Below are positions 1 through 8,114 of a stretch of 64,000 nt of DNA, in pieces (within the stretch, counting starts at the first letter, position 1; each line of letters begins with the position of its first letter). Source of the stretch: Streptomyces klenkii (lineage in GTDB: Bacteria; Actinomycetota; Actinomycetes; Streptomycetales; Streptomycetaceae); NCBI RefSeq assembly GCF_003626645.1, contig NZ_RBAM01000012.1:124001-188000 (forward strand), given 5' to 3'. The notes below the pieces were generated by a model. It had not been told where the DNA came from. It did not search any database and was given only the letters and a program-made list of their open reading frames with translations. The translations under genes and the position numbers were made by a program.

Positions 1-855
1 CGATCGGCGCCGCGGGTTGAGCCGTTCGCGCCACGCGCCCGCCAGCCCGGCCACGGCCAGGGTGGGGACGATGATGAACAGCCCGGGGAAGAGCGTCGGC
101 CACCAGTCGCCCGCCAGGAGGGAGCCGCGCGCGCTCTGGACCATGTTGCCGAGGCTCGCCTGGTGCGTGGGCAGGCCCAGGCCCAGGAACGACAGGGCGG
201 ACTCGTGCCAGATGGCGTGCGGGACCATCAGCACCGCCGCGAGGCCGGCCTGCGGCAGGACGGCGGGGAGCAGGTGGCGGACGGTCACCCGCCGGCGTGA
301 CGCGCCGCCGGACACCGCCGCGTCGATGTACGGGCGCGAGCGCAGGGACAGCACCTCCGCTCGTACGATGCGCGCCGTCGACAGCCAGTGCGTGACGACG
401 ACGGAGGCGACGACGGGCCAGACGCCCGGGCGGAACATCGTGACGACGAAGATGCCGAGCAGCAGGTGCGGCACGGACGAGAAGAGGTCGACGAGCCGCA
501 TCAGGACGCGGTCCGCCCAGCCGCCGAGCGCGCCCGCCGCCGCGCCGACGGCCGTGCCGATCACGGTGGCGGCGAGGGCCGCGGCGACGCCGACGAAGAG
601 GGAGACGCGGAGCCCGTACACGCTGCGCAGCAGCAGGTCGCGGCCCACTTCGTCGGTGCCGAAGGGGTGCGCCCAGGTGGGCGCCTGGAGCTTTGCGGCC
701 AGGTCGACGGCCTGTTCGTCGAGGGGGACGGCGAACGGCACGGCCAGCGCGGCGAGGACGACGGCCGCCGTGACGGCGGCGGAGACGCCGGTGCGCATCC
801 GGACACCCCGCACCCGGATACCCCTCCTCCGGTTAACCCGCATCCGGTCACCCAT
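1..855 (-). CDS. Peptide/nickel-type ABC permease, DppC-like (3' end outside window)
   Basis: Inner-membrane permease subunit of a peptide/nickel-family ABC importer. The frame read leftwards from 855 is open to the window edge and encodes a short basic N-terminus, a first hydrophobic helix, then the family-typical segment with HPFGTDEVGRDLLLR and a following LRVSLFVG helix. The last visible residues look like the usual DppC C-terminus, so only a few codons are missing. The ATG at 855 overlaps the stop of the upstream permease by 8 nt. ATGs at 843 and 798 are alternatives; 798 begins just before the first helix. The ATPase genes, if present, would lie left of the window. The substrate cannot be told from sequence. 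Confidence 0.85.
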   Translation of the reverse strand, partial: MGDRMRVNRRRGIRVRGVRMRTGVSAAVTAAVVLAALAVPFAVPLDEQAVDLAAKLQAPTWAHPFGTDEVGRDLLLRSVYGLRVSLFVGVAAALAATVIGTAVGAAAGALGGWADRVLMRLVDLFSSVPHLLLGIFVVTMFRPGVWPVVASVVVTHWLSTARIVRAEVLSLRSRPYIDAAVSGGASRRRVTVRHLLPAVLPQAGLAAVLMVPHAIWHESALSFLGLGLPTHQASLGNMVQSARGSLLAGDWWPTLFPGLFIIVPTLAVAGLAGAWRERLNPRRRS

Positions 856-1813
856 CGAAGCCCACCCTCGGGTCCGCCAGGCCGTACAGCAGGTCGGCGA
901 GCAGGTTGCCCGCGAGGACGGCGGCGGTGGCGAGCACGGTCAGGGCGGCGAGCAGCGGGAAGTCGACCTTGGTCGCGGCTTCCACGGTCGCGGAGGCGAT
1001 GCCCGGCCAGCTGAAGACGGTCTCCACCAGCAGGGCGCCCGTGATGAGTTCGGGGATGCGGGAGCCGGTGAGGGTGAGGACGGGCAGCAGGCCGGAGCGC
1101 AGGGCGTGGCCGAGCAGGACGGTGCGTTCGCGCAGGCCGCGGGCGCGGGCGCCGCGCACGGGGTCCTCGGCGAGGGCGTCGCCGACGCCCTGGCGCACGT
1201 ACAGCACGAACCAGGGCAGCTGGGAGAGGGCGAGCACGGCCGCGGGCAGGACGACGTGGGAGGCGATCTGGCCGGGCGTGGCGGCGTCGCTGCCGGTGTC
1301 GGTGAGGCCGCCGGCGGGCAGGGCGTCGAGCTTGAGGGCGAAGAGCCAGATGGCGAGGAGGCCGAGCCAGAACGGCGGGGCGGCTTCCAGCGCGTACGCG
1401 AGCGAGGTCACGGCCCGGTCGAACAGACCGCCGCGGCGGCGTGCCGCGAGGACGCCGAGCGCGGTGCCGGCGGTGACGGCCAGGGCGAAGGCGATGCCGC
1501 ACAGCAGGACGGACCAGCCGACGCGTTCGCCGATGACCTGGGCGACGGGCTGGCGGAGCGAGGCGGAGACGCCGAGGTCGCCGGTGAGGGCCGAGGTCAG
1601 CCAGTCCCACCAGCGGGCGGTGAAGGGCCGGTCGGCGCCGAGATTGTCGCGCAGCTGGTCGAGGACGTCCTGGCGGGCGCCCAGTGCGGCGCTGCCCGCG
1701 TACGCCTTCGCCGGGTCGAAGGGCGAGGCGGCGGCGAGGGCGAAGACGCCGAAGGTGACGGCCGCCAGGACGGGGACGGCGGCGAGGAGCCGCCGTCCGG
1801 CCATGCGTGCCAT
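848..1813 (-). CDS. Peptide/nickel-type ABC permease, DppB-like
   Basis: First permease subunit of the importer, 321 residues, usual length for DppB/NikB. It opens with MARMAGRRLL and a transmembrane helix, then the periplasmic region (residues about 25-95), and a core with further helices and an EAA-like loop around LAEDPVRGARARGLRE. The nearly C-terminal FSWPGIASATVEA is typical of the family. I chose the ATG at 1813, just downstream of the binding-protein stop; the ATG at 1804 is equally possible. It lies 32 nt after the substrate-binding gene and overlaps the DppC-like gene, so the three genes form one transcription unit. Confidence 0.9.
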   Translation of the reverse strand: MARMAGRRLLAAVPVLAAVTFGVFALAAASPFDPAKAYAGSAALGARQDVLDQLRDNLGADRPFTARWWDWLTSALTGDLGVSASLRQPVAQVIGERVGWSVLLCGIAFALAVTAGTALGVLAARRRGGLFDRAVTSLAYALEAAPPFWLGLLAIWLFALKLDALPAGGLTDTGSDAATPGQIASHVVLPAAVLALSQLPWFVLYVRQGVGDALAEDPVRGARARGLRERTVLLGHALRSGLLPVLTLTGSRIPELITGALLVETVFSWPGIASATVEAATKVDFPLLAALTVLATAAVLAGNLLADLLYGLADPRVGFDG

Positions 1814-1845
1814 GGGCCCCCACGGAAGCCCGGCCGTACCGCGGG

Positions 1846-3432
1846 TCACTGCTCGGGCTGCCAGTCCTCGACGTTCCACCAGGGGCCGGCGCCGAGGCCG
1901 TGGTCGTGCGGCTCGACCTGGGTGGAGAGGTTCTTCCACTTGTCGTTGACGACGTAGAGGTGGTCGATGTGAGTGAGGAAGGTGTAGCCGGGGTTGTCGG
2001 CGAGGCCCTGCTGGACCTTGTCGTAGGCGGCCTTGCGGGCCGCCTTGTCGCCGCTGCGCCGGCCTTCTTCGAGGGCCTTGTCGACGTCGGGGTTGCTGTA
2101 GGCGGCCATGTTGTTGAAGCCGTTGAGGGCGAGGGAGGAGTGCAGGAGGTTGTAGAGGTCGAAGTCGGGGTCGGCGGGGTTGCCGTCGCCGGCGAGGACC
2201 GCGTCGTTCTTCATGCGCGGCTCGATGACCTCCCAGGTGCCGCTCTGCACCTTGACCTCGATGCCGGCCTTCTTGGCGTCGGAGGCGAAGGCGAGGGCGT
2301 GCTCCTCGCGGAGCTTGTCACCCGCGGGGAACCAGAGGGTGAAGGCGGCGCGCTGTCCGTCCTTCTCCCGGATGCCGTCGCCGCCGGTCCGCCAGCCCGC
2401 GTCGTCGAGGAGCTTCTTCGCCTTGTCCGGGTCGTACGGGCGCTCGGTGCCCTTGGCGAACCAGTCGCTGCCGGTGGGGACGGGCCCGTATCCGGCGCGG
2501 CCGGCGCCTTCGAGGAGCTTGTCGACCATGGCCTTGCGGTCGACGGCGAGGTCGAGGGCGCGGCGCACGGCGAGGTCGCCGGTGACCTTGTTCGCGGTGG
2601 GGAGGGTCACGCCGCGGAAGTCGGTGGTGCGGGCGGTGACGGTCGTCTTGGACTTGTCGTCCTTGAAGCCCTTGGCGAGGTTGGGCGGCAGGATGGCGCC
2701 GTCGAGGTCGCCGGAGCGCAGCCGGGTGGCGCGCACGTCGTCGTCCTTGATGATCGCCATCGTGAGCTTCTTGACCTTCGGCTCGCCGCCCCAGTAGCCG
2801 GGGTTGGCCTTGAAGGTGAGCTTCTCGCCCTTGCTCCAGCCGGTCAGGACGTACGGGCCCGTGCCGATCGGGGCGGTGTTGAAGGAGCCGGAGTTGACGT
2901 CCTGGCCCTTGGCCGCGTGCTCGGGGACGATCGGCAGCACGGTGCGCTCGGCGAAGGGCGCGTAGGGGTACTTGAGCACGAAGACGACGGTGTCGTCCCC
3001 GGCGGCGGTGACCTTGTCGATGGCGTCGAGCTCGCCCTTGGCGGCGTTGTTGGTCTTCTCGTCCAGGATGGTGCGGTACGTGAAGACCACGTCCTGGGCG
3101 GTGAACGGCTTGCCGTCGCTGAACTTCACGCCTTTGCGGAGCGCGAAGGTGTACGTACGGCCGTCGTCGGCGACCTTCGGCAGCCCGGCGGCGAGGGCCG
3201 GCTGGAGCTTCATCGAGGCGTCGCGGCGCAGCAGCCCGTCGAAAATCTTGGAGTTGCCGTCCTTGCCGTAGCCGAGGAGGGGGCTGAGCGTCTCGGGCTC
3301 ATTGGCCAGGCCGACGACGAGGGAGTCCTTGGCGCCGCCGCCCCCGCCCGGTGTCGAACAGGCCGCCGCACCTGCCGCGAGAACGCCTGCCATGGCCGTG
3401 GCGGCCACTCCCCGTACGGACCGGGCCGTCAT
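1846..3432 (-). CDS. ABC substrate-binding lipoprotein, family 5 (peptide/nickel)
   Basis: Extracytoplasmic solute-binding protein, 528 residues, first gene of the importer operon. The N-terminus MTARSVRG is followed by a hydrophobic stretch and a lipobox-like GAAAC (Cys25) with a Gly-rich linker, so it is probably a lipoprotein. The mature part has SBP family 5 hallmarks: LANEPETLSPL, the FKANPGYWGGEP segment, and LAVDRKAMVDKLLEGAGRAGYGPVP. The ATG at 3432 is preceded by a purine-rich AGAGG-like site; upstream in-frame codons lack one. Family 5 proteins bind oligopeptides, nickel or glycosides, and nothing here decides between them. Confidence 0.92.
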   Translation of the reverse strand: MTARSVRGVAATAMAGVLAAGAAACSTPGGGGGAKDSLVVGLANEPETLSPLLGYGKDGNSKIFDGLLRRDASMKLQPALAAGLPKVADDGRTYTFALRKGVKFSDGKPFTAQDVVFTYRTILDEKTNNAAKGELDAIDKVTAAGDDTVVFVLKYPYAPFAERTVLPIVPEHAAKGQDVNSGSFNTAPIGTGPYVLTGWSKGEKLTFKANPGYWGGEPKVKKLTMAIIKDDDVRATRLRSGDLDGAILPPNLAKGFKDDKSKTTVTARTTDFRGVTLPTANKVTGDLAVRRALDLAVDRKAMVDKLLEGAGRAGYGPVPTGSDWFAKGTERPYDPDKAKKLLDDAGWRTGGDGIREKDGQRAAFTLWFPAGDKLREEHALAFASDAKKAGIEVKVQSGTWEVIEPRMKNDAVLAGDGNPADPDFDLYNLLHSSLALNGFNNMAAYSNPDVDKALEEGRRSGDKAARKAAYDKVQQGLADNPGYTFLTHIDHLYVVNDKWKNLSTQVEPHDHGLGAGPWWNVEDWQPEQ

Positions 3433-3471
3433 GCCCCACACCTCTGCTCGTTTACTAGCTTCTACTTGCTT

Positions 3472-3488
3472 TTGCGAACCACTCGCAA
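3472..3488. promoter_or_regulatory. Inverted repeat in promoter region of the peptide-type ABC operon
   Basis: TTGCGA and TCGCAA are perfect 6-bp arms around a 5-bp spacer, about 40 bp upstream of the substrate-binding-protein start, in a 140-bp stretch that is AT-rich for this genome. Position and symmetry suggest an operator. No adjacent regulator gene identifies the binding protein, and no clear -10/-35 pair could be fixed. Confidence 0.35.
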
Positions 3489-3572
3489 TTAAACAATACG
3501 CAAAGGAATGACCAGGGGGCGGGGCCGGTCGAGCCCGGGTCAGGCGAGATCTCATGCAAGGACACCAGACCC

Positions 3573-3824
3573 ATGCCACACAGCACGCCGACGCCCCATG
3601 CCGATGCCTTCGGGGCGCACATCGGGCTCGTCGTGACCGCTCTTGTCGTGACGGCCGCCGTGGTCTTCGGCGAGCCGCGGTGGTACGTGATCATCGCCGG
3701 GGTCTGCGCGGGGTGGTTCGCCGTCGCCCTGGCGGTGGTGTTCCTCCGCGGGGGCCGCGGGTGGGACGCGCTGCGGCGGGCGTACATCGCGACCTTCGGG
3801 TGGGGCGACTACGTCTCGCCGTGA
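3573..3824 (+). CDS. Small two-helix membrane protein
   Basis: Eighty-three residues. The sequence has two hydrophobic segments (about residues 17-34 and 38-58) separated by a short polar turn, then a basic stretch and an aromatic C-terminus. An AAGGA ribosome-binding site lies 12 nt before the ATG. It is transcribed away from the ABC operon, and its 3' end overlaps the convergent LacI gene by 16 nt. I do not recognise a named family. The ribosome-binding site and membrane-protein composition are the reasons to accept it as a gene. Confidence 0.7.
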   Translation: MPHSTPTPHADAFGAHIGLVVTALVVTAAVVFGEPRWYVIIAGVCAGWFAVALAVVFLRGGRGWDALRRAYIATFGWGDYVSP

Positions 3825-4897
3825 GGGGCGCCTGATCCGGCGGGGTCCTCGCCGCGCGGGGGTGGGGCCGTCGACGCTCGGGGGAGCAGGGTCGGGGTCG
3901 CGTCCTGGATTCGGTGGGGTGGGGCGCCGTTCAGGAGGGACAGGAGGTGTTCCGCCGCTCGGCGGCCGAAGGCCGGGGTGTCGCGCGTGAGGGACGTCAG
4001 CGCGGGGTGGGTGTTGCGGCAGAGGGCCGAGTCGTCCCACGCCACCACGGACACGTCCGCCGGGACCGAGAGGCCGCGTTCCGCGGCCACCGCCAGGCCC
4101 GCCACGGCCATCACGTCGTTGTCGTAGACGATCGCCGTGGGCGGGCGGGGGCCGGTCAGGGCGCGGCGGGTGGCCTCGGCGCCCTGGGCGTCGGAGTAGT
4201 CGGTGGTCACCGACCGCACGTCGGGCAGTTCCCGGCGGGCGGCCTCGGCGCGGAGGCAGGCCATGCGGCGGCGGGTGTGGGCGAGTTCGGGCAGGCCCGC
4301 GATGTGGGTGATGCGCCGGTGGCCCAGGGTGTGCAGGTGGTCGATGATCGAGGTCATCGCGGCGGTGTCGTCGGCCCAGAGGGTGGAGATCGCGGCGTAC
4401 GGGGGGCCGGGCGGGCCGTCGGGGGCACCGACGACGACGGCGGGCAGGCCGAGCTCGTCCAGCAGGCCGGGGCGCGGGTCCTCGGCGCGCGGGTCGACGA
4501 CCAGCAGGCCGTCCACGCGGCGCTCGGCCCACCAGCGGCGGTAGACCGCGCACTCGGCGCCGAGGTCCTCGACGACCTGGAACAGCAGCCCGAAGCGGCG
4601 GGCGGCGAGGGCTTCCTGGATGCCGGAGACCAGTTGCAGGAAGAACGACTCGACGCCCAGGGTGCGGGCGGGGCGGGCCAGGACGAGCCCCACCGTCGCC
4701 GCGCCTTCGCCGGACAGGGCGCGGGCCGCGGTGCTCGGCTGCCAGCCGAGCTGCTCGGCGACGCGGCGCACGCGCTCGCGCGTGGCGTCGGAGACGCCGG
4801 GGCGGCCGTTGAGCGCGAACGACACCGCGCTCTCCGAGACGCCGGCGCGGCGCGCGATGTCCTTGATCGTCGGCCGGCGGGGCGGTGTGCGGCGCAT
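3809..4897 (-). CDS. LacI-family repressor, likely regulator of the glycan operon
   Basis: DNA-binding transcription regulator, 362 residues. The N-terminal helix-turn-helix reads TIKDIARRAGVSESAVSFAL with a hinge-helix region ending in AARALSG (about residue 60). The rest is a periplasmic-binding-protein-like effector domain, including DGLLVVDPR, the TAIVYDNDVMAVAGL segment and the VSVVAWDDS motif, all LacI-typical. ATG 4897 puts the helix-turn-helix at the extreme N-terminus as expected. It is divergent from the six-gene glycan operon, and an 18-bp palindrome lies between them, so it probably represses that operon and itself until a mannose-containing sugar binds. The ligand is inferred only from the neighbours. 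Confidence 0.93.
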   Translation of the reverse strand: MRRTPPRRPTIKDIARRAGVSESAVSFALNGRPGVSDATRERVRRVAEQLGWQPSTAARALSGEGAATVGLVLARPARTLGVESFFLQLVSGIQEALAARRFGLLFQVVEDLGAECAVYRRWWAERRVDGLLVVDPRAEDPRPGLLDELGLPAVVVGAPDGPPGPPYAAISTLWADDTAAMTSIIDHLHTLGHRRITHIAGLPELAHTRRRMACLRAEAARRELPDVRSVTTDYSDAQGAEATRRALTGPRPPTAIVYDNDVMAVAGLAVAAERGLSVPADVSVVAWDDSALCRNTHPALTSLTRDTPAFGRRAAEHLLSLLNGAPPHRIQDATPTLLPRASTAPPPRGEDPAGSGAPHGET

Positions 4898-4950
4898 CCC
4901 ATCCCCCCTCCACCGGATCCCGCGGGTGCCGCGGCTCCTGGACGTCAACA

Positions 4951-4968
4951 CACTAAAGCGCATTAGTG
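4951..4968. promoter_or_regulatory. LacI-type operator in divergent promoter
   Basis: CACTAAAGCGCATTAGTG is symmetric at 16 of 18 positions with a central GCGC, the size and form of LacI-family operators. It lies in the 156-bp gap between the lacI-type gene (start 4897) and the sugar-binding protein (start 5054). A TTGACG hexamer at 4970-4975 directly abuts it and may be a -35 element, although no convincing -10 could be placed. Confidence 0.7.
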
Positions 4969-5053
4969 GTTGACGGAAGTATTGACTAACTCCCTTTCCC
5001 GGGGCACCTTTTGGACCGCACCTCCCGGCCCCGACCGAAGGAGACCGCCGGCC

Positions 5054-6352
5054 ATGCCGATACCCCGCAGAGCCGCCGCCGCAACCGTTCCGCTGCTCGT
5101 GTCCGCCCTCACGCTGACCGCCTGCGGCTCGGGCGGCACGGACTCCGGAGGCGGTGACGCGGGCGGGAAGCCGGAGGGTGACATCACCTTCCAGACGTGG
5201 AATCTGCGCAGCAACTTCAAGGACTATTTCACCGGTCTGGTCGCGGAATTCGAGAAGGCCAACCCGGGCGTCCGCGTCAAATGGCTGGACCAGCCCGCCG
5301 ACAACTACGCGGACAAGCTGAGCGCCGACGCCGCCGCGGGCACCCTCCCCGACGTCGTCAACGTCTCTCCGGACCTGTCCTACCCCCTGGCCAAGGCCGG
5401 GCTGCTGATGAACCTCGACAAGGAGCCGGCCGCGGCGGAGTTCAAGGGCGAATACACCCCGGAGGCGTGGCAGGGCAATGCGCTGCCGGGCCTGGGCGGC
5501 TCGTACTCCTTCCCCTGGTACCTCAACACCGGCCCGCTCTTCTACAACAAGGCCCTGTTCCGGCAGGCCGGCCTCGACCCGGAGAAGCCGCCGAAGAACT
5601 ACGGCGAGCTGTTCGCGGCGGCCCGGACGATCGCGGAGCGCTCGGGCGGCAGGACCGCGACGCTCGGCGGGACGCCCGCCGTGGAGGACTTCGGCCGCTA
5701 CGGCGTGCGACTGATGAACGGCGACGCCACCCGGTTCACGTACAACGAGCCGAAAGGCGTGGAACTGCTCACCGAGTACAAGAAGCTCTACGACCTCGGC
5801 GGCCTCGACCCGCAGTCCCTGACCAACACCCCGGACAAGACGGGCCAGAAGTTCCTGGAACAGAAAGTCGCCATGAACCCCGGCAGCGCCCACGACCTGG
5901 AGAACTTCAAGAAGAACGCCCCCGGCCTCTATCGCGAGCTCGGCATCACCGACGCCCCCAACAACACGGGCAAACCCAATATGTACGTCATGGGCCTCGG
6001 CGTCAGCAGCCGCAGCAAGCACAAGGCCGCGGCGGTCGCCTTCGCCCGCTTCGTGACGGACCGGAAGAACCAGGAAGCGTTCGCCCATAAGGTCGCGGTC
6101 TTCCCCAGCACCAAAGGCTCCCTCGACGATCCCTACTGGACGAAGGACGACGGCACCGACGAGGGCCGCGTACGGGTGGCCTCGGCGAAGATGCTGAAAG
6201 GGGCGGTCAATTACACGCCGGTCGTGCTCAGCGAAGAGATGAAGACCGTCCTCAAGAACGAGGTCGCCAAGGCCCTCCAGGGAAAGAAGACACCCCAGCG
6301 GGCCCTGGACGACGCGGTCGCGCAGAGCGACAAGCTGCTCAAGCAGGGCTGA
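5054..6352 (+). CDS. Sugar ABC transporter substrate-binding lipoprotein (family 1)
   Basis: Extracellular solute-binding protein, 432 residues, first gene of the glycan operon. The signal sequence ends in the lipobox LTAC (Cys24), followed by a Gly/Ser/Asp linker. The mature part starts ITFQTWNLRSNFKDYF and has the family-1 features VKWLDQPADNYADKL, SYSFPWYLNTGPLFYNK and KNQEAFAHKVAVFPST, typical of oligosaccharide binders. GAAGGAGA at about 5037-5044 is a strong ribosome-binding site for the ATG at 5054; the in-frame TTG at 4970 lacks one. Next to GH85 and GH38 enzymes, the likely ligand is a high-mannose N-glycan or a fragment of it. Confidence 0.93.
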   Translation: MPIPRRAAAATVPLLVSALTLTACGSGGTDSGGGDAGGKPEGDITFQTWNLRSNFKDYFTGLVAEFEKANPGVRVKWLDQPADNYADKLSADAAAGTLPDVVNVSPDLSYPLAKAGLLMNLDKEPAAAEFKGEYTPEAWQGNALPGLGGSYSFPWYLNTGPLFYNKALFRQAGLDPEKPPKNYGELFAAARTIAERSGGRTATLGGTPAVEDFGRYGVRLMNGDATRFTYNEPKGVELLTEYKKLYDLGGLDPQSLTNTPDKTGQKFLEQKVAMNPGSAHDLENFKKNAPGLYRELGITDAPNNTGKPNMYVMGLGVSSRSKHKAAAVAFARFVTDRKNQEAFAHKVAVFPSTKGSLDDPYWTKDDGTDEGRVRVASAKMLKGAVNYTPVVLSEEMKTVLKNEVAKALQGKKTPQRALDDAVAQSDKLLKQG

Positions 6353-6357
6353 CGGGC

Positions 6358-7239
6358 GTGAAGCACGTACGTACGCACCGGGCCGCGAGCCCCTGGCTCT
6401 TCCTGCTCCCCGGCCTCGCCACCGTCACCGCCTTCAGCCTCTACCCCTTCCTCACCACGCTCCACAAGGCCTTCACCGACGCCCTCACCCTCACGCCCGG
6501 CGCGTGGGTGGGCCTGCGCAACTTCCGGGACATGGCGCACGACGAGCAGTTCTGGGTCGCGCTGCGCAACAGCGGCCTGTACGTGGTCCTCGTCGTGCCC
6601 TTCACCGTGCTGCTGCCGCTGCTGCTCGCGCTCCTGGTGCAGAAGCGGATCCCGGGCGTCACGTTCTTCCGGTCCGCGTTCTACACGCCCGTCGTGGCCT
6701 CCAGCGTCGTGGTGGCCCTGATCTGGGGGTGGATGCTCGACGACCGGGGCCTGGTGAACGGCATCCTGCGGGTGCTCGGGGCCGGGCCGTTCGCCTTCCT
6801 CGGCGACGAGTGGCTGCTGCTGTTCAGCGCGATGGCCCTGACGGTCTGGAAGGGCCTCGGCTACTACATGGTCATCTACCTGGCGGCGCTGGCACACGTG
6901 CCGCGCGAGCTGTACGAGGCGGCGGCCGTCGACGGCGCGGGCGCGCTGCGGCGCTTCACCGCCGTGACCGTGCCCGCCGTGCGCTCGACGATGGCCCTGG
7001 TCGGCGCCCTGTCGTCGGTGGCCGCCTTCAAGGTCTTCTCCGAGGTCTTCCTGCTGGCGGGCCCCACCGGCGGCCCGGCCGGGCAGGACACCACGCTCGT
7101 CATGCTCGTCCAGCGCACCGGTACGGGCCTCAACGGCCGGGTCGGCTACTCCTCCGCGCTCTCGCTGGTGGTCTTCGCCGTCGCCCTGCTGCTGATGCTG
7201 CTGGTGCTGCGCGCCGACCGGACGAGGCGGCCGGAATGA
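6358..7239 (+). CDS. Sugar ABC transporter permease, MalF/UgpA type
   Basis: Membrane permease of 293 residues with about six helices, starting at a GTG five bases after the binding-protein stop. The EAA loop reads YEAAAVDGAGALRRF near residue 182, the contact site for the ATPase. Family-typical segments are SPWLFLLPGLATVTAFSLYPF at the N-terminus (two parts of one helix) and AFKVFSEVFLLAGPTGGP toward the C-terminus. Its last bases overlap the next permease (ATGA). No ATPase gene is in the operon; Streptomyces importers of this type usually share the MsiK ATPase encoded elsewhere. Confidence 0.93.
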   Translation: MKHVRTHRAASPWLFLLPGLATVTAFSLYPFLTTLHKAFTDALTLTPGAWVGLRNFRDMAHDEQFWVALRNSGLYVVLVVPFTVLLPLLLALLVQKRIPGVTFFRSAFYTPVVASSVVVALIWGWMLDDRGLVNGILRVLGAGPFAFLGDEWLLLFSAMALTVWKGLGYYMVIYLAALAHVPRELYEAAAVDGAGALRRFTAVTVPAVRSTMALVGALSSVAAFKVFSEVFLLAGPTGGPAGQDTTLVMLVQRTGTGLNGRVGYSSALSLVVFAVALLLMLLVLRADRTRRPE

Positions 7240-8066
7240 GCCGTACCACCCCTTGGGAGAAGGCCGTACGGTACGCCCTCCTCCTCGCCGTGCTGGCGCT
7301 GACGGTCGGCCCGTTCCTCTGGCAGCTGTCGACGTCCCTCAAGAGCACCACCGAGGACGTCTACACCTCCCCGCCCCGCTTCCTGCCGTCCCACCCGACC
7401 GCGCACAACTACGCCGCGGTCGCGGACATCATCCCCGTGTGGGACTACGCCCTGAACTCCCTCAAGGTCGCCGCCGCGAGCGTCCTCACCAACCTCGCCG
7501 GCGCCTCGGCGGCCGGTTTCGCGCTCGCCCGGCTGCGGTTCCGCGGGCGCAGGGCGGCAGGGCTGGCGTTCGTGGCGGCGGTGCTGGTGCCGCTGGAGTC
7601 CATCGTCGTGGCCCAGTTCACGATGATGCGCGACCTGGAGCTCAACAACACGCTCGTGGCCGTCGTCCTGCCCGGCGCGGTCGGCGCGCTCAACGTCCTG
7701 CTGATGCGCAACGCCTTCTCGAACCTGCCCTACGAGATCGAGGAGGCGGCCGTCATCGACGGCGCGAACGTGTGGCAGCGGTTCGTGCGGATCGCGCTGC
7801 CGTCCGTACGGGGCACCCTCGCCGTCGTCGCGGTCTTCTCCTTCATGGGGGCGTGGGACGACTTCCTGTGGCCGCTGATCGTCCTGTCCGACCCGGACCG
7901 CTTCACGCTCACCGTCGGCCTGAACTACCTGCACGGCACCTTCCAGCAGGATCCGCGGCTGGTCGCCGCCGGCACGGTCATCGCCGTCGCTCCGCTGGTC
8001 GTGATGTTCGCGTGCCTCCAGCGGTACTTCTTCCGCGGCGTCGGGGAGGGCGCCGTCAAGGGCTGA
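7236..8066 (+). CDS. Sugar ABC transporter permease, MalG/UgpE type
   Basis: Second permease, 276 residues. Helix 1 is AVRYALLLAVLALTVGPFLW, then SLKSTTEDVYTSPPRFLPS and HPTAHNYAAV, the standard MalG periplasmic opening. The EAA loop is EIEEAAVIDGANVWQRF (about residues 168-184), and the conserved AWDDFLWPLIVLSD follows. The ATG at 7236 overlaps the stop of the preceding permease. It forms the transmembrane channel with that subunit, served by the upstream lipoprotein. Confidence 0.93.
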   Translation: MSRTTPWEKAVRYALLLAVLALTVGPFLWQLSTSLKSTTEDVYTSPPRFLPSHPTAHNYAAVADIIPVWDYALNSLKVAAASVLTNLAGASAAGFALARLRFRGRRAAGLAFVAAVLVPLESIVVAQFTMMRDLELNNTLVAVVLPGAVGALNVLLMRNAFSNLPYEIEEAAVIDGANVWQRFVRIALPSVRGTLAVVAVFSFMGAWDDFLWPLIVLSDPDRFTLTVGLNYLHGTFQQDPRLVAAGTVIAVAPLVVMFACLQRYFFRGVGEGAVKG

Positions 8067-8114
8067 CACCCGCCACCCCCACGACACCCGCAGCAGAAGG
8101 GACACCCCCGCCCC

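Noticed and set aside
1813..1939. N-terminal extension of the DppB-like permease to 1939
   Set aside because: The extension is Arg/Pro-rich, overlaps the binding-protein gene, and would precede a normal signal-anchor start at 1813.
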